This document shows positions 37,548 to 49,283 of a stretch of DNA of 64,000 nucleotides, piece after piece. The notes under the pieces were generated by a model. It made no database searches, was not told the DNA's origin, and saw nothing but the letters and a program-made list of their open reading frames with translations. The DNA lies in assembly GCA_031216445.1 (NCBI GenBank), contig CM062218.1:4229001-4293000 (forward strand), given 5' to 3'. The stretch is from Lateolabrax maculatus (lineage: Eukaryota; Chordata; Actinopteri; Acropomatiformes; Lateolabracidae). The position numbers and the translations under genes are program-made. The number at the start of each line of letters is the position of its first letter. The stretch's first letter is position 1.

Positions 37548-37754
37548 AACCTGGACGACGAGACCACTGGTGCCCTGAACGGCGGTGCCCCCCCGGCCCT
37601 GGGCGACTCGGCCAAATACGACAACATCAACGAACTCAAAGACCACCCCGCCGACGGTCACCACGGCAACGACTTGGAATCATCCAATCACGAGCCCCCG
37701 GCCGCCAACATCTCTCACGGGGGGAGCTTCGTATCCCCCGCCATGTATGTGTAG
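37548..37754 (+). CDS. nectin2: Nectin-family terminal coding exon with afadin-binding C-terminus
   Basis: Last coding exon: acceptor TTGAATCTTGCAG, phase 0 start, 68 codons, TAG stop at 37752-37754. It begins NLDDETTGALNGG and ends GGSFVSPAMYV. The last four residues AMYV fit the nectin C-terminal consensus (A/E-X-Y-V) bound by the PDZ domain of afadin. Human nectin-2 ends in AMYV, while nectin-1 and one form of nectin-3 end in EWYV, so this end favours nectin-2. The motif KYDNI (codons 23-27) fits the YxN pattern bound by Grb2-type SH2 domains if phosphorylated (inference). The exon is markedly GC-rich (GCC, CCC, GGC, AAC codons) against about 35% GC around it. The tail is shorter than in mammalian nectin-2 and lacks its long acidic run. 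Confidence 0.85.
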   Translation, partial: NLDDETTGALNGGAPPALGDSAKYDNINELKDHPADGHHGNDLESSNHEPPAANISHGGSFVSPAMYV

Positions 37755-39110
37755 CCGTGGCAACTAGAGCACCACATCACGGGCACACGGGCAAGTTCCA
37801 GGTCACCTAAATTTGCATGGAAAGCAAAGGCGAGCACATTTGTTTCCACCCTAGAAATCCCATCTATTGTCCATGAAACTTTTTAAAAATTTTTAAGTTT
37901 TAATCTACATATGATGACGTTATGCATCTGAGTTTATTTTTTTTCTTTACCAGGCACATTTAGGGGGTGTTATGGGTTAAATGTTTTTACATCTCTCCAT
38001 GAAAAACAGGTTCTTAGCAGGGTTTTAATTTCTGGGGAAGCAACTTGTGACTACTGAGGTATATGTTAGTAAGAGTTACAAGCTTTTTTTCCTCCTTTTA
38101 ACTCTTGCAAGTGTCATACAGAGTTTTAATCATCATTACATTTGAAGTATCTGGTATTGAAAAGCAAAAGTACAAAATATCAAAGTTTTCAAAGCAATTT
38201 AACATGTACACACACAGTAGTTCATGATATCTGACAAGCCAGATAGCCATTGAAATCATATGTGCGGTGCATAAGATGAGGCCGGCTTTTACAGTATCTT
38301 AATTATATGGTTGAGAAGTGTTGCAGTGTAGGTGAACTGGAACACTCCCCTCAGCTAGTTAACACACAGCGCTCTGCCTATTTGATGTTCGCAAACATTG
38401 ATTTCCACCAAAAAACAGCAAGACAACAGCATTTTCAGTATGAAATATTATATGCAACATTTTGTGCCATGAACATACAATGTCCCCATCGCAAAATTAT
38501 CGTTACGTGAGAAGCTGCCGGTCCTGGGCTCTTCTGTTGACAGCCGTGAAAAGTGATTTGAACATCTTTAAAGTAAGGATAAAACATCAGGCTCCTCTTG
38601 CAGTCTTGTACTACAGAGAAAGTAAAAATACCATCTTTGAAATCCTTTCAAAGTACTCCTCTTCCACGGTTGGTTGGGTTTGAATTGCGTACAGCTGAAT
38701 TTGGTCCCAGGAAGTCCAAAGCCTGATCATTTGGCTCTCCAGGCAGCTTCAATTAGTCACTTGAGATGTTTGGAAGTATTTCAGTTATTTATCAATCCCA
38801 CAATAACTCTAAAAGAAAACAGCCTTCCCCACTCTTGACAAGGCTACAGTCCAATAAAGAAACATTCCACTTTATTATCTTGTCAAAGGGCCTCATCTGT
38901 CTCTGGACCGCAGCAACTGTCAGAGTGCCGAGCTGCTCGTTAGCACTAACGAAGGGGAAGTGACATCGTTTTGAAGCTCTGTAACCTGGCAACATTACAT
39001 GACTGAGATTCCATGTTTCATATTTGCTGTTGTTAATTGCAAGAGTTGGTAGCGCCGTGTGTTGGGGAGATGAAACTTGGTTTACAGCAAAGCAGCACAC
39101 AGCACAGGGT

Positions 39111-39163
<53 letters not shown>

Positions 39164-39560
39164 AATGTTTGACTTCAGTCCGCCTCTAATAAATCACACT
39201 ATCAAGGTTGAGAAAACATTATAAGGAATGTATTTTCAGAGTGTTAAAATGCTCAGCATATATGAGAAAACTGCCATTAGAGCCATTTTATCAGTAAAAT
39301 GGTCATACACTCTGATATATACAGAACATTTTACATATGTGGAAAAATGTGCATTTTGCATTTTAGCCGACTGTCCTCTTGAAAGCAAAAAAAAAGTGAA
39401 AAAAAAGGTGAACAACAACTATGCCTGGCTGAATCAAAAATTGATCTTCATAGATGTCAGATGGTACCAAATGATGAACAAACAGTGTAAATAGTATTGA
39501 TAATATTGATGAATAATATATTGTTGGTGAAATGTGTACACATAAAAAATAAACAAGTGT
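37755..39560 (+). other. Probable 3' UTR of the nectin gene
   Basis: AT-rich sequence directly after the nectin stop codon with no coding signal. AATAAA polyadenylation hexamers occur at 38853-38858, 39188-39193 and 39548-39553, any of which could end the transcript. The (CA)n tract at 39115-39162 would be transcribed if the later sites are used. The exact end cannot be fixed without transcript data. Confidence 0.5.
39115..39162 (+). repeat. (CA)24 microsatellite
   Basis: 48-base pure CA run in the probable nectin 3' UTR or just beyond it. Confidence 0.95.
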
Positions 39561-41895
39561 AGGTGTTATCAGTGCCTCTGTACAGGCGGTGGAAGTTTGT
39601 TAAATGTCAAATTGAGCGATTAAAAAAAAATGTGTATATTACTATTTTACTTTTCACAGGTACATTGAGGTTGTCACTTAATACTAAACTGTTTATTTGA
39701 ATATATATAAAAAAAAATGAAATGGTGTGGATTTTACTCCTTGTTCATATTACTCTGCATGGCATGATCGGTGGCTTGTTGAAACACTTTCCCAAGGCTG
39801 TTTGCGGAATAATCTTCTTCATTTGTAAAAACATCTTTGAATGTCAAAAAAAGAAAAGCTGTTTTTTTTTTTATCTCCGTCTCAATGCATCTGTCACAGT
39901 CACGCACACCACGACCACAAGTCCAATTTCAGTTGAGAGAGCAGGATTTTTTTTTTTGTCTTGCGACGCCTCGGCAGGCTTCCTGTTTTTGTCTTTAGCG
40001 CTGATCCGAAAATTCAGTCAGCATGGAATCACCATCTCTCAATACTCTCGCAATACACACAGAGATGCAATCTTTCCTCTCCTCTCTAATCTTGGGCCCT
40101 TGCTAGAGACCTAGAGGCACACAAATCTTATGATTGGTTGAGTTATGATGTTGGCAGTCGGACGACGGGCTGTAGCTGACTGCGCCAGTTACAATCAGCT
40201 ACAGAAGCACATAGTCAGGTGGTGGATATACTGCAGATTGTTTGTAGACAGGTATAACAGTTGATTGAGCTCGCAGATAGAGATTTAAACAGTAGGAGAG
40301 ACACACATGTGGAGAAATAAAACCGGATTGACAGAAGAAAAACGATAATAGGGCGGAAATGTTGGAGGACGGCAAAGATTATGACAAGAAAACTAAAATT
40401 TCTCACCACAGCTTTCACTTTCTGCGAGATCGGCACCAAATGCAATATTTTACTTTATTGACGTATGACAATCATCTGTTAATATTTAACCGTCACTAAC
40501 TTTGGTGGAGAGGGCTTTTTCTGTTTATATATTTCTATGTGCACCACTTTCTGCTGCATGCTAAGTGAAATACTGCTACACTTTTGATTTATCCCCACAA
40601 GAGAATTTAAAAAATCAAAAATTAAGTTTCACTCTTCCTTTGTTTTGCCACTTTTATTTGGTTTATCATAACTTAACAGATTTATGATGTGGAAATTGGT
40701 TGGTTAGTTTAGATGCGCTATTTGGTTCCCATCTATTATGTTCACAGAAAAGTTAATCTGCAGTATAAATTCAGGACAGATGCAGGATAAATAGGGACTT
40801 TTGCAATAGCTAACAGTGTAAAAGTGTCCTTTGTACGGCTGCTTTTTGTGTCTGAGATGTTTACTTTGATTAAAGGGAATGTCTGTGAGGTGAATGGACC
40901 TACACTAGGCTATGAGATAAAAGCTATTTACTTGTTTTGCAAGAAGAGTCGGACCACCATGACAAGTGTGTGGCTTTTTCACCTGCTTATTTGGTGCAGT
41001 GTCAGACAATCACGTACTGGATGTGTTTTACAGCCCTGCCACAGAACAAAAACTGTCATTAAGGGGAATTAAATGTGATGGTTTTGCTCTTTTGTCTTTA
41101 AATTAATGTCCTAAACTGAATGAATATTTAGTTTTTTGTGGATTAATGTGTTTAATGTGCTTGCCTGTGGGCCGCTGTTGATAGATTGAGCAAAAGGAAA
41201 AAGACAATCATTGGGACCCAATATATTAGAGACCAATGACTCAGCAACCATTCAGTATTGAGTTTCAGCTCTGCCGTCTCATTTGGGAAATCATTCAGTT
41301 TTACCCAGAGCCTTACGTTTAATAGAGTTGCTTCATTCGGAGGTATCTTGAATTAGGATCTTGACACACCAGGAATAGAGTCATGATGCTGCCTCCTAAA
41401 ACGGAAATTGCAAAGAAATATTAGCTCAAACTCAGTTTACAGGCTGTATTTGCCCAAAAGTATGAGTCAACAGTTATAAGAGAGTGGTGTGGGAGAACCT
41501 GCAGTGATTTTAGATGGATTAGCTGTTAGATCAAGACTCTGCGTCCCTTCTGCGAGAGCTGCAGCGTTGCTTTTTGGCCAAGGTGCTTTGCTCCGTCTCC
41601 CGGCTCCCCCTGTCACGGGTTCGATGCCAGAAACACAAGCTGTGAATGTCGGCGATAACGCTGTTCGCTCTGAATCTGGTCCTCTCCCATGTTTGCCCTC
41701 CTTTTATTCCGCCCTCCCCCCCGCTCCGTTCTCTCTCGTTCATCCATTGTCATCACAGCTTTTCATCACGGAGCCAGACGTGCCTTCTTTATGTTATTTT
41801 TAGCTTTTCAATTCTCACACTTCTTGTCTGACAGTAGAACGGATGATGAAAGGGGGAAACACACAAACACATGATGGATCCGACATTGGGAAAAA

Positions 41896-41911
41896 ACACA
41901 CACACACACAC
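41896..41911 (+). repeat. (CA)8 microsatellite
   Basis: Short pure CA run. Confidence 0.85.
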
Positions 41912-42029
41912 TGGAGATGTAATCATATTTTTGTGAGTGTTTATTGATTTTCTTTTGTTTATTTTGTTTATCACAGATAGATTATCATTTTGTATGCTTT
42001 TTGGGAAACCTATTGTACATGTTTTACAG

Positions 42030-42155
42030 ATCATTGTCTTGTCAAATAAAAAGTGAACCAAAAGGACAGGAGGTCTTGGTGATTGTTACCCCTGACAGCT
42101 TCCCAGGATCAGAGATTAACCTGAAGAAACAGCAGAGCAGCATGCTGGAGACCTG
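42030..42155 (+). CDS. Candidate internal exon, gene unidentified
   Basis: Possible acceptor ATGTTTTACAG and donor GTGAGT at 42156. The open frame between reads SLSCQIKSEPKGQEVLVIV, then TPDSFPGSEINLKKQQSSML and ET, with codon-like composition in the last 90 bases. The polypyrimidine tract is weak. The peptide has no domain I recognise. It lies 4.4 kb after the nectin stop on the same strand, so if real it would belong to a downstream gene or to an extra exon. Confidence 0.3.
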
Positions 42156-43437
42156 GTGAGTGCAAACATCTTCAAATACCTTCAGGTGATGAGTCGATTT
42201 AGCCAGAGTGATGTGACTCTGTTTTAAGGAATCCTTTTATAGTCTTTGAGTGTTCTGTTTCAGCTTTCAGTCTTACATTAGATTTTTATAATTCAAAACC
42301 ACAGAATGTCTCAAAAAGTCTTATTTTTCGCTTCAGCAAGTGTTTACTACAAGTTTGATGAAGTTAAAATGGACAAAAGGTTATCAAAATGATGTCCAGA
42401 ACTGCTGAGGCGTCAACACTAAAGCTTTACTGAACGGACAAAAGAAGAAGTGAGGAGAACTTGTAGTCAGAGAGAGAGTGAGTGGTCGGGGTTACAGACA
42501 GAAAACTAGCTGATGCCAATTTTATCTGTCATGATGATCAACTCAAAACCTCAAGACACTGTCTCCGCCAACTTCAGAGCGTTTCTTTCCTATACAGCGT
42601 GTGCTTTAGGTTAATGGAGATGTTCAGTGATTCAGCAGAAGTGTTTTAGTTTGATAAATAACTGTGTGACATACTGTACTGTAAGCATTTTAGGCGTTTA
42701 TACTCTGGTGCCTTTTTCAAGGCAAGGTGGCATAAGGTCCAAACAATTTGGCAAAGTGAAATAAGTCATTTATGTTTTCAGCTGACAGCAGCAGGATTTG
42801 AAGGAAGATCAACAGACTTTGTGTGCAAGTGAAGCTGCATTATCCCAAAAAATCCATGCACAGCCCACAGAATAGACTGCACCAGCAATGATTTCCAAAT
42901 CCCGAATGTGTGAAACTGTGTATTGCTTGTCTTACGTGTTTTGTTTTTTTTTAAATCAAATCATATTTAACTCTGAAATAAGCTGTTTTTAGCTCAGTCT
43001 TAGAATAAGACTGTTGTTGTTCACTTAGTCTCAGGCTTCCTTGGACTCTTGACTTCGACTTGTCTGTGTTCAGTCTTAGTCTGGGGAGGTTTTTAAGACA
43101 ACCCTGTGTATATTTATTTGCACTAGGGCTGAGCAATAATACCATTTTACACATTTATGTTGTGCAAATTAATGATTTCAAAAAAATTGCAAAAAAAAAA
43201 GCTACCAAAATTAGTGATTTAAGATTTAGTTTAAGATGTGTGCAGGGTTTTATTTCATGTAGTGCTAAACAATGGAACATAACATAATAACATTAATTAA
43301 TTAATATCTTGATGGATTTAAAAACATATCAATCAGCCCTAATGAGCGTTTGTTCAGCTTTGGAAACTGTACAAAATTTGATTTAAAAAGGTCATTAAAA
43401 TCACTAAATTTAATTTTAAAAAGTGTGCCGATAGCCT

Positions 43438-43805
43438 GTTAAAGGGATAGCTCAACATTTTGTGAATATAAGCTTGTGAAAATTCACCTTCTTTCAAAAC
43501 AGTCGACACCAGTCTCATGTCTGTGCGTCAAGCAGGACGTAGCAGAGGGATAAAGCATGCGGAACCAACTAGCCTGGTTCTTTCCAAAGTTTGAAGAATC
43601 CACCCACCAACACCTCTAAATCTCATTATATCTTGTTGTTTAATCAAACTGTTATTTATAAGCATTTTCATCACTGACAGTTTGTGTTTCTGGGGAAGAT
43701 ACGAGCTGTCACTACTTCTTGGCGAACAAAGGCCGAGTGTACCTCTCACAGTCTTGTCATCGCTGTGAGGTTGCCAGGCAACAGATCAGACGTGCTGGTC
43801 GGATG
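43438..43805 (+). repeat. Dispersed teleost repeat (family C), copy 2
   Basis: Starts AAAGGGATAGCTCAACATTTTG and has CACCAGTCTCATGTCTGTGCG, TAGCCTGGTTCTTTCCAAAG, AACACCTCTAAATCTC, TATCTTGTTGTTTAATC. Its 3' part continues CAGTCTTGTCATCGC and TGAGGTTGCCAGGCAAC. It is the longest of the three copies but has lost the middle TTAGCTTAGCATA section. Confidence 0.7.
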
Positions 43806-46800
43806 TATAAACTGTTGTTTATGTAAGGGACAAGTTGCACAGTATATTCCATGATTATAATGATGACACGGGGGGCTAAGATGCTTTTAAACAACATGAA
43901 ATAAAGTGTCTGGGCTTCCGACCGTCGGCGTTGTGAGGCAACATCAAGTTAGTTCACAAGGGGGCGCTGGATTTTTTTAATGTTAAGAATTCGCTGCCTC
44001 TCTTTCCCTGTTTCACTCTTACTTAAACCTGTGACGTCTCCACATCTGGTTATATTATGGTGTTTTGGTCTGGTGTTCTCTCCTCTCCTCTTTTTTCCCC
44101 TACACCAGGCTGCAGCTCCACCTTAATGTTACTAAATCTTCCAGATTCAGGCAAATATCGAACACGTTTAAAATTCATTTTTGTGGTTCTCAGTGAGCAG
44201 CTTTTTATCTGTTTCTGTTGTTTGCTTGTTTTATTGGTTACACAATTTACACCAGCTCAAGTCTCATTGTTGCTGTCTTTATAGTACCTACAGTTTAATA
44301 CTGACACATACTGTACACTAACAAACAGCTGCGACACACGTGGACGCTCATACTGTCCGGTTACTAAAAGTTCATCCACGCCTTCCAACCAATCAGAATC
44401 AAGAATTTCCATTGGCCATGGTATGACAAGAAATAGTTACACCACAAACCAAAGATTTTACCATGCTGTACCGTTACTGTTTTACATGTCTGCTGAAAAG
44501 ACAAAGAGAACAAAACTAATATTAACCAGCTGGCTCACAACAAAAGTATTTCACAATATTCGTGGTTGTTCCTCACTTGCTAATCGCTGCACTGATTCTG
44601 AGGTAAATTCTGCCGTTTTGAAGTGAAAAACAACAACTAGTTACAGACGTTGTTGCAAATATCATGAAACACTTTTCAAGCAACACCTGAAACGACGGCA
44701 AGCTGTGATTGGTCAGGGATCAGTGTTGATGTCTCTCAGTCAAGTCACGGCAAGAATTTATTACTATAATCATCTTATCTGACACAGTGACCATCTTAAC
44801 AGACAAAAACATTGTGTAGTCTGAACCGGACAAAAAGATAATTAAAAATGTACTTAATAAAATGTGTCTGTTCATCAGGAACCAACGTGGGTCAAGTGTT
44901 CAACATGTTAAGGTTCAACATTTTTTATACCAGTAAATATGTGATATTTTCAGTCTGTGAAGTTCGGTGCAGTCAAGGAGTTATTTTGTATTGAAGTTAT
45001 TTACCTTTCTGCTGACCTCTGACAATCAGTTCATATTCCTGAGGATCCTTAGCATTGACCAAGGTCAGTGTCTCCTCTTATCTCTGTAAAATTGTATCAG
45101 ACCAAGCAACATGTCCTGTGTTCACCATGAAATCCACAAACGTACATACTGTAAAATGTAAATGTACAGCTTGTAAAATGTGCAAAACCCACTCAACACA
45201 CCAGTCATGGTCAAAAACACTCAGATGTAAATGCTTGAACCACGACAGACCTGAATGTAGCTCAGGAGTTAAATTTGGGAGACCTCAGTACCCAGAAATC
45301 ATTCCATGTGCTGTTGTTAAAACTGCCTGGTACAGTGAAGAGGTTCAGCTGCTGTCAGCGAGTTCAGTTCGCTCTGAATCGAGTGCTTACTCTCTGCTGT
45401 TTAGGATAATGTTTGTATTTCACTTTTAGGTTCGAAATTATCACTGAGTGGAGCAGATTTGAGGCCACTGAGTGCTCAACGACAGCATCGAAATAAAGTT
45501 TATTTTGACAAATAGGAAAATTCGGAGGTTTCTGTGAAATCTATGGGATGCTCTTCTGTGTTGTAACTCTCTTTTATGATTTAGACGTGCAAGATGAATT
45601 ACTTTTTACAAGAAGAACGTGGCCTGTTAAAGCTGTAAGCGCAGATGTATTGGAATCGTCAATTTATGGACTGACACAGAACAAAAGATCAATTTTGATC
45701 ATCTGTTTTTATACTGTAAAACTTTGGGTCTTTCATTTCAGTTCAGATTTCTTTTCTGTGGTAGCAGGTGTTCACTTTATGTTCAGGCTGTAGCTTCTTC
45801 TCTTTAGCTGAGGGCCTGTCAGATCAGATGAGATGAGACACGCTCATTGTCAGCGAGCATTTGTTCACTTTTATGGCTAATTAAGCGTATCGCTAAGTTC
45901 ATCCTGGCCGCCGCCGGGCTCTGCTTTTGACAAAGATATTAAGTGAGCGAGGAGACGGGTCGGGCATCGGGAGCGGTTTGATTCAAATCCGAAAGAGGCG
46001 CGTACTGTCATGTGATGGACGATCATATTAAATGTTGAACGGCATGGATGATGAAACCACAGGGACACAGCTACAGTCGAGAGGCTGCACATCAGCTGAT
46101 TTATGTTCTCCATCCAGTGATATCAGGCATCCATCAGATATCAGGTGGTATTACAGGTGTGATTTTGACAAACCTTTGAGCGATGAGGCACAGTTTTGTT
46201 CCAGTCTTAAAAAATTTGTCTGATCTATTGGAGAGCCGAGTTTAACGGCAGGATTCAAACTGAGATGGAGGGAAGAAAGTGAAACTAGGAGTCCTCCATA
46301 AGAACAGCTTATAGTGCACCACAGTTTGGGCGTCACATTATTTGACGTGCTTCAGCTGACACCTGTAGCACACACTGAACGTGCTGTTAAGGTACAGCAG
46401 TCAAGATGTTGATCTATTTAATACAAAATTAATAACTTAGAAGAGTCCGTGTGTTGATGCTCATAGAAATCAGTGGATTACATTATCAGATTAATCCCCA
46501 GCTTTATCCAATTACCCATGATTCAGTGAATGCTGTCTAATTCTCTCAAGTGGATTCTTTGGTGACAGAAATTCTTCAGAGATGTTGTACATGAATAATT
46601 ATTGAATGTAACGGTATAAACATATTTCACTTTTGTCTCCGAAAAAATTAAACTTCCAAATTCAAAATTGTGCTATTAAATTCTTTACTGTTCTTTCTGA
46701 TTGACTGTTTCAATTGAAAAATGTAAGAACAGGACAGAACAAGAACTAATTTCTGTACATTTCAATTTTCATTTTTGACATATGTGTTATGTTGTCTTAA

Positions 46801-47835
46801 ACCAAAACAACAATTGGCCCAATAGATGCTGGACTTTAAGAATAAAACCATTTCAGTTTATAATTTTGGTTAAACTTTAATGACGTTTGCTTTTTTGTCG
46901 ATTTTCGTGCATCAAATGCAGACCATATTTTGTAGCAACCAACCTCTGCTTACCACCGTGAGCCTGCAATTACTCAAACTAATGAAACCACTTAGTACTC
47001 TGATTCCCAAAGCCATGAGTGAGGAGTAGATTTAAGAAAGGAGTGGAGGAAGAGGAACGATGGCTGAGATGAAGAAGTGTCTGTGATTGAGAGAAGAGAC
47101 GTGAGAAAGGGAAAGAAAAGAAATTGCAAGACGGAGGGATTAGTGTTAGCAGGTATAGAGGTAGACTCAGAGAGATTAAGAGAGTGAGATAGACTGAGGG
47201 AAAGTGGGCCGCTGAATCAATGAGCTAGTCGATAGTGAGTGGGAGAGATGTGATGAGAGAGAAAAATGGCATGGAGGAGGAAAACGCCCCCTGTTGTGTT
47301 GGAGCCCCGCCGAGAAAAATGGCCCTGGAGAAAATGAGAATTCACGGCACTCAACAACAGATTGAAAAAGCCTGTTTTATTTTGTCTTATCATCTGGAAT
47401 AGGTACAGATTCAAGATCATTTGGTGACAGTTATTCCCCCAGGGATCCACAGGAAAAATAATAAGGTAACAGAAGTTTCATGTTTGATTTAAGAAATTAC
47501 AAGGATCTATGTACAATAAATCATTAAATCTCAGTAGGAGATTAATTGTTGTGGTTAGGTTGACAGACAGACAGCTAGATAGATAGGATGGAGGGACGGA
47601 CAAAGTGCGATGCAAGCGGTGAAGCAGAATGCTGCAGTTATTACAGTTGACAACTGATAATTATAGAGGAAACCTTTAGAAAAAGCAACAACAGGAAGAG
47701 AATAGAGGTGGGAACTGATTTTAAAGTATCAGTCTGTAGGTGAAAATAAATAACAGCTGAAAACACATTTCCTACCTGAGAGAGTATTTTTTGACTCGTC
47801 TCTAAAAGTCATGGTTTTACATAGCCTGGCATCGG
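43806..47835. other. Non-coding DNA
   Basis: Words near 44365-44430 (CATCCACGCCTTCCAACCAA TCAGAATC) resemble a fish interspersed repeat. 45820-46040 is locally GC-rich with homeobox-like TAATTAAG and could be a conserved non-coding element. 47030-47290 is purine-rich. Confidence 0.5.
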
Positions 47836-47865
47836 CAGACTAATTCACAGATGTGTATTAGTCTG
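47836..47865. repeat. 30-base near-perfect palindrome
   Basis: The arms begin CAGACTAAT and close ATTAGTCTG. Over 30 bases the only unpaired positions are one mismatched pair and the central two bases. It sits at the boundary of repeat copy B and may be the end structure of that element or a separate hairpin. Confidence 0.7.
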
Positions 47866-48105
47866 GAACCTCTCCATTCATTTTCGATTTCCAAGGGGCG
47901 TTATCGACGGGCGCAGACAACCAATCAGAACAAAGAGAGCACACATATTTCTTATCAGCATTAAGTTTAAGTGCAGTTGTTTGTTTTTCTAGAGAAAATT
48001 TGCCGACCAGTCCATTTACGTCTGCCGCTTTAGCCGGCCGCTGAACGTTCCGCGTCGGCGGCTGCCATCTTGGTTATTTACAAAGATGCCTCACCGGCAC
48101 TCCTT
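47859..48105 (-). repeat. CpG-bearing dispersed repeat, copy B (inverted)
   Basis: Reverse-complement partner of the repeat at 22731-23009, about 25 kb away. It is richer in CpG near its YY1-like end (GCCGCCGACGCGGAACG on the minus strand) and lacks copy A's extra internal segment. One end abuts a 30-base palindrome at 47836-47865. Confidence 0.8.
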
Positions 48106-48320
48106 TGGGACTACTTTCAGTTTTAAATTAAGATAGTTTGTAGATTAGCTGACAATATTCATGAAACGAGCTGTGAGTGAGCATGGCCTCATCTTAAATG
48201 CCTGAAAGGTTGTGTGTGTTACTTGCAAAGATATTTATAAAAATAAATTTATTGTCAAGTTCTGTCCCCACAGATTTCATAACTTATTAGAAATGGTTTC
48301 ACTTGTAGCGTTTTCACTTG

Positions 48321-48470
48321 ATGGCTGAGAGTTTCTCTCTGTCGACGCTGACAAGAGCAATGAGAAAGAAAATGCTGCAGTCAGAACAACAGCCGCTCCT
48401 CGGCAGCGATGCTATCGCTGCAGGCTGTATCAGAGCGGTCCCCAGGCGGAGGAGGACGCAGTCTTTATCT
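48321..48470 (+). CDS. Candidate coding exon, possible first exon of an unidentified gene
   Basis: An ATG at 48321 opens 50 codons that run exactly to a good donor (TATCT then GTAAGTTT) in phase 0. The peptide begins MAESFSLSTLTRAMRKKMLQ and ends PRRRRTQSLS. Near its middle is SEQQPLLGSD, which fits the acidic dileucine sorting motif (E/D)xxxL(L/I) found in N-terminal cytoplasmic tails of endosomal and lysosomal membrane proteins. A TTGTAG at 48303-48308 could alternatively be an acceptor, making it an internal exon. Composition is more codon-like than its surroundings. I do not recognise the gene and found no certain partner exon, so this is a prediction only. Confidence 0.35.
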
Positions 48471-48762
48471 GTAAGTTTAAAGTCCTCCTTTAAGCTGTCT
48501 TTTCCTGCCTTTACATCTCTCCGTCATGATTTAACAGTAAAATCGATGATGGATTGTGGACTTCGCCATGATTTGTGAGTAAAGTCTCTTTTTGGGGGGA
48601 AAGCAGTCAGCCCCAGTGGTTTGTGCAGTGAATCTCCATTTCAAAACACAGCAAACATCCTATCTGACATGTACTGAGGCCTCTGTTTCTCTCAGGTGTG
48701 TGTCATTCTTTTTGTTTGATTGTTTCTAAATTACAGCTGTCTGGATACAGAACCACCTCTAG

Positions 48763-48763
<1 letters not shown>

Positions 48764-48813
<50 letters not shown>
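48764..48813 (+). repeat. (TG)25 microsatellite
   Basis: 50-base pure TG run that abuts the TIR element starting at 48814. Confidence 0.95.
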
Positions 48814-48814
<1 letters not shown>

Positions 48815-49085
48815 ACTTGTACAACTATCTTTGTGAGAACCAGTTTGAGTTTTAGACCATGGGAGTGAAGACATTTTTGGTAAGTGAGGACATTTTGGCC
48901 GGTCCTCACTTTCTGACTGTTTGAGGGTTCAGACTCGATTTTAAGTTTCCGGTTAGAATTATGTTTAGGTTTAGGTTAGGGTAAGGGTTGGGGTTAGACA
49001 TTTAGTTTTGATGGTTGAGGTTAGGGTAAGTGGCTGGGGAATGCATTATGTCAATGAAACGTCCTCACAAGTATAGAAGTACAAA
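48814..49085. mobile_element. TIR-bounded non-autonomous element flanked by GT repeat
   Basis: The left end CTTGTACAACTATCTTTGTG (from 48816) and the reverse complement of the right end (TTTGTACTTCTATACTTGTG, 49061-49085) match at 19 of 25 positions. The interior has GTGAGGACATTTTGGCCGG and a run of GGTTAGG-like words at 48950-49030. It sits directly after a 50-base (TG)n tract and is followed by more GTGTG sequence. No coding frame. It resembles a MITE-like family known from teleosts; a decayed copy is at 13505-13712. Confidence 0.65.
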
Positions 49086-49233
49086 CATGTGTGCGTGCAT
49101 GTGTGAGTGTGTACGTGGTAATCAAAGACTGGGAGGCTGCTGTGCTTTTTCTCTCTGACAAATCCAGGTAGATTAGTTCTGTCTGTCTCAGCAGGAGCGT
49201 GAAATCGTTAGGCGCAAAAACCTGTCAGATGTC

Positions 49234-49283
<50 letters not shown>

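Larger units (their letters stand above)
39561..43437. other. Downstream non-coding DNA
   Basis: AT-rich, with one candidate exon at 42030-42155. A GC-richer stretch at 41489-41760 carries a 104-codon frame with no recognised product. Confidence 0.5.

Noticed and set aside
41617..41632. CGGGTTCGATGCC resembling a tRNA T-arm or a tRNA-derived SINE B-box
   Set aside because: No matching acceptor stem, A-box or anticodon arm at the expected distance.
41489..41803. 104-codon GC-richer frame
   Set aside because: Its second half is a CT-rich tract, no clear splice borders, and overlapping frames on both strands are also open; no product recognised.
45055..45429. 124-codon frame with Cys-rich segment (KCKCTACKMCK)
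   Set aside because: It starts at TTG with no ATG near, has AT-rich composition and no splice context; the Cys cluster comes from repeated TGTAAA/TGCAAA words.
48950..49030. Interstitial telomere repeat
   Set aside because: TTAGGG-like words are degenerate and lie inside the TIR element; no tandem pure array.
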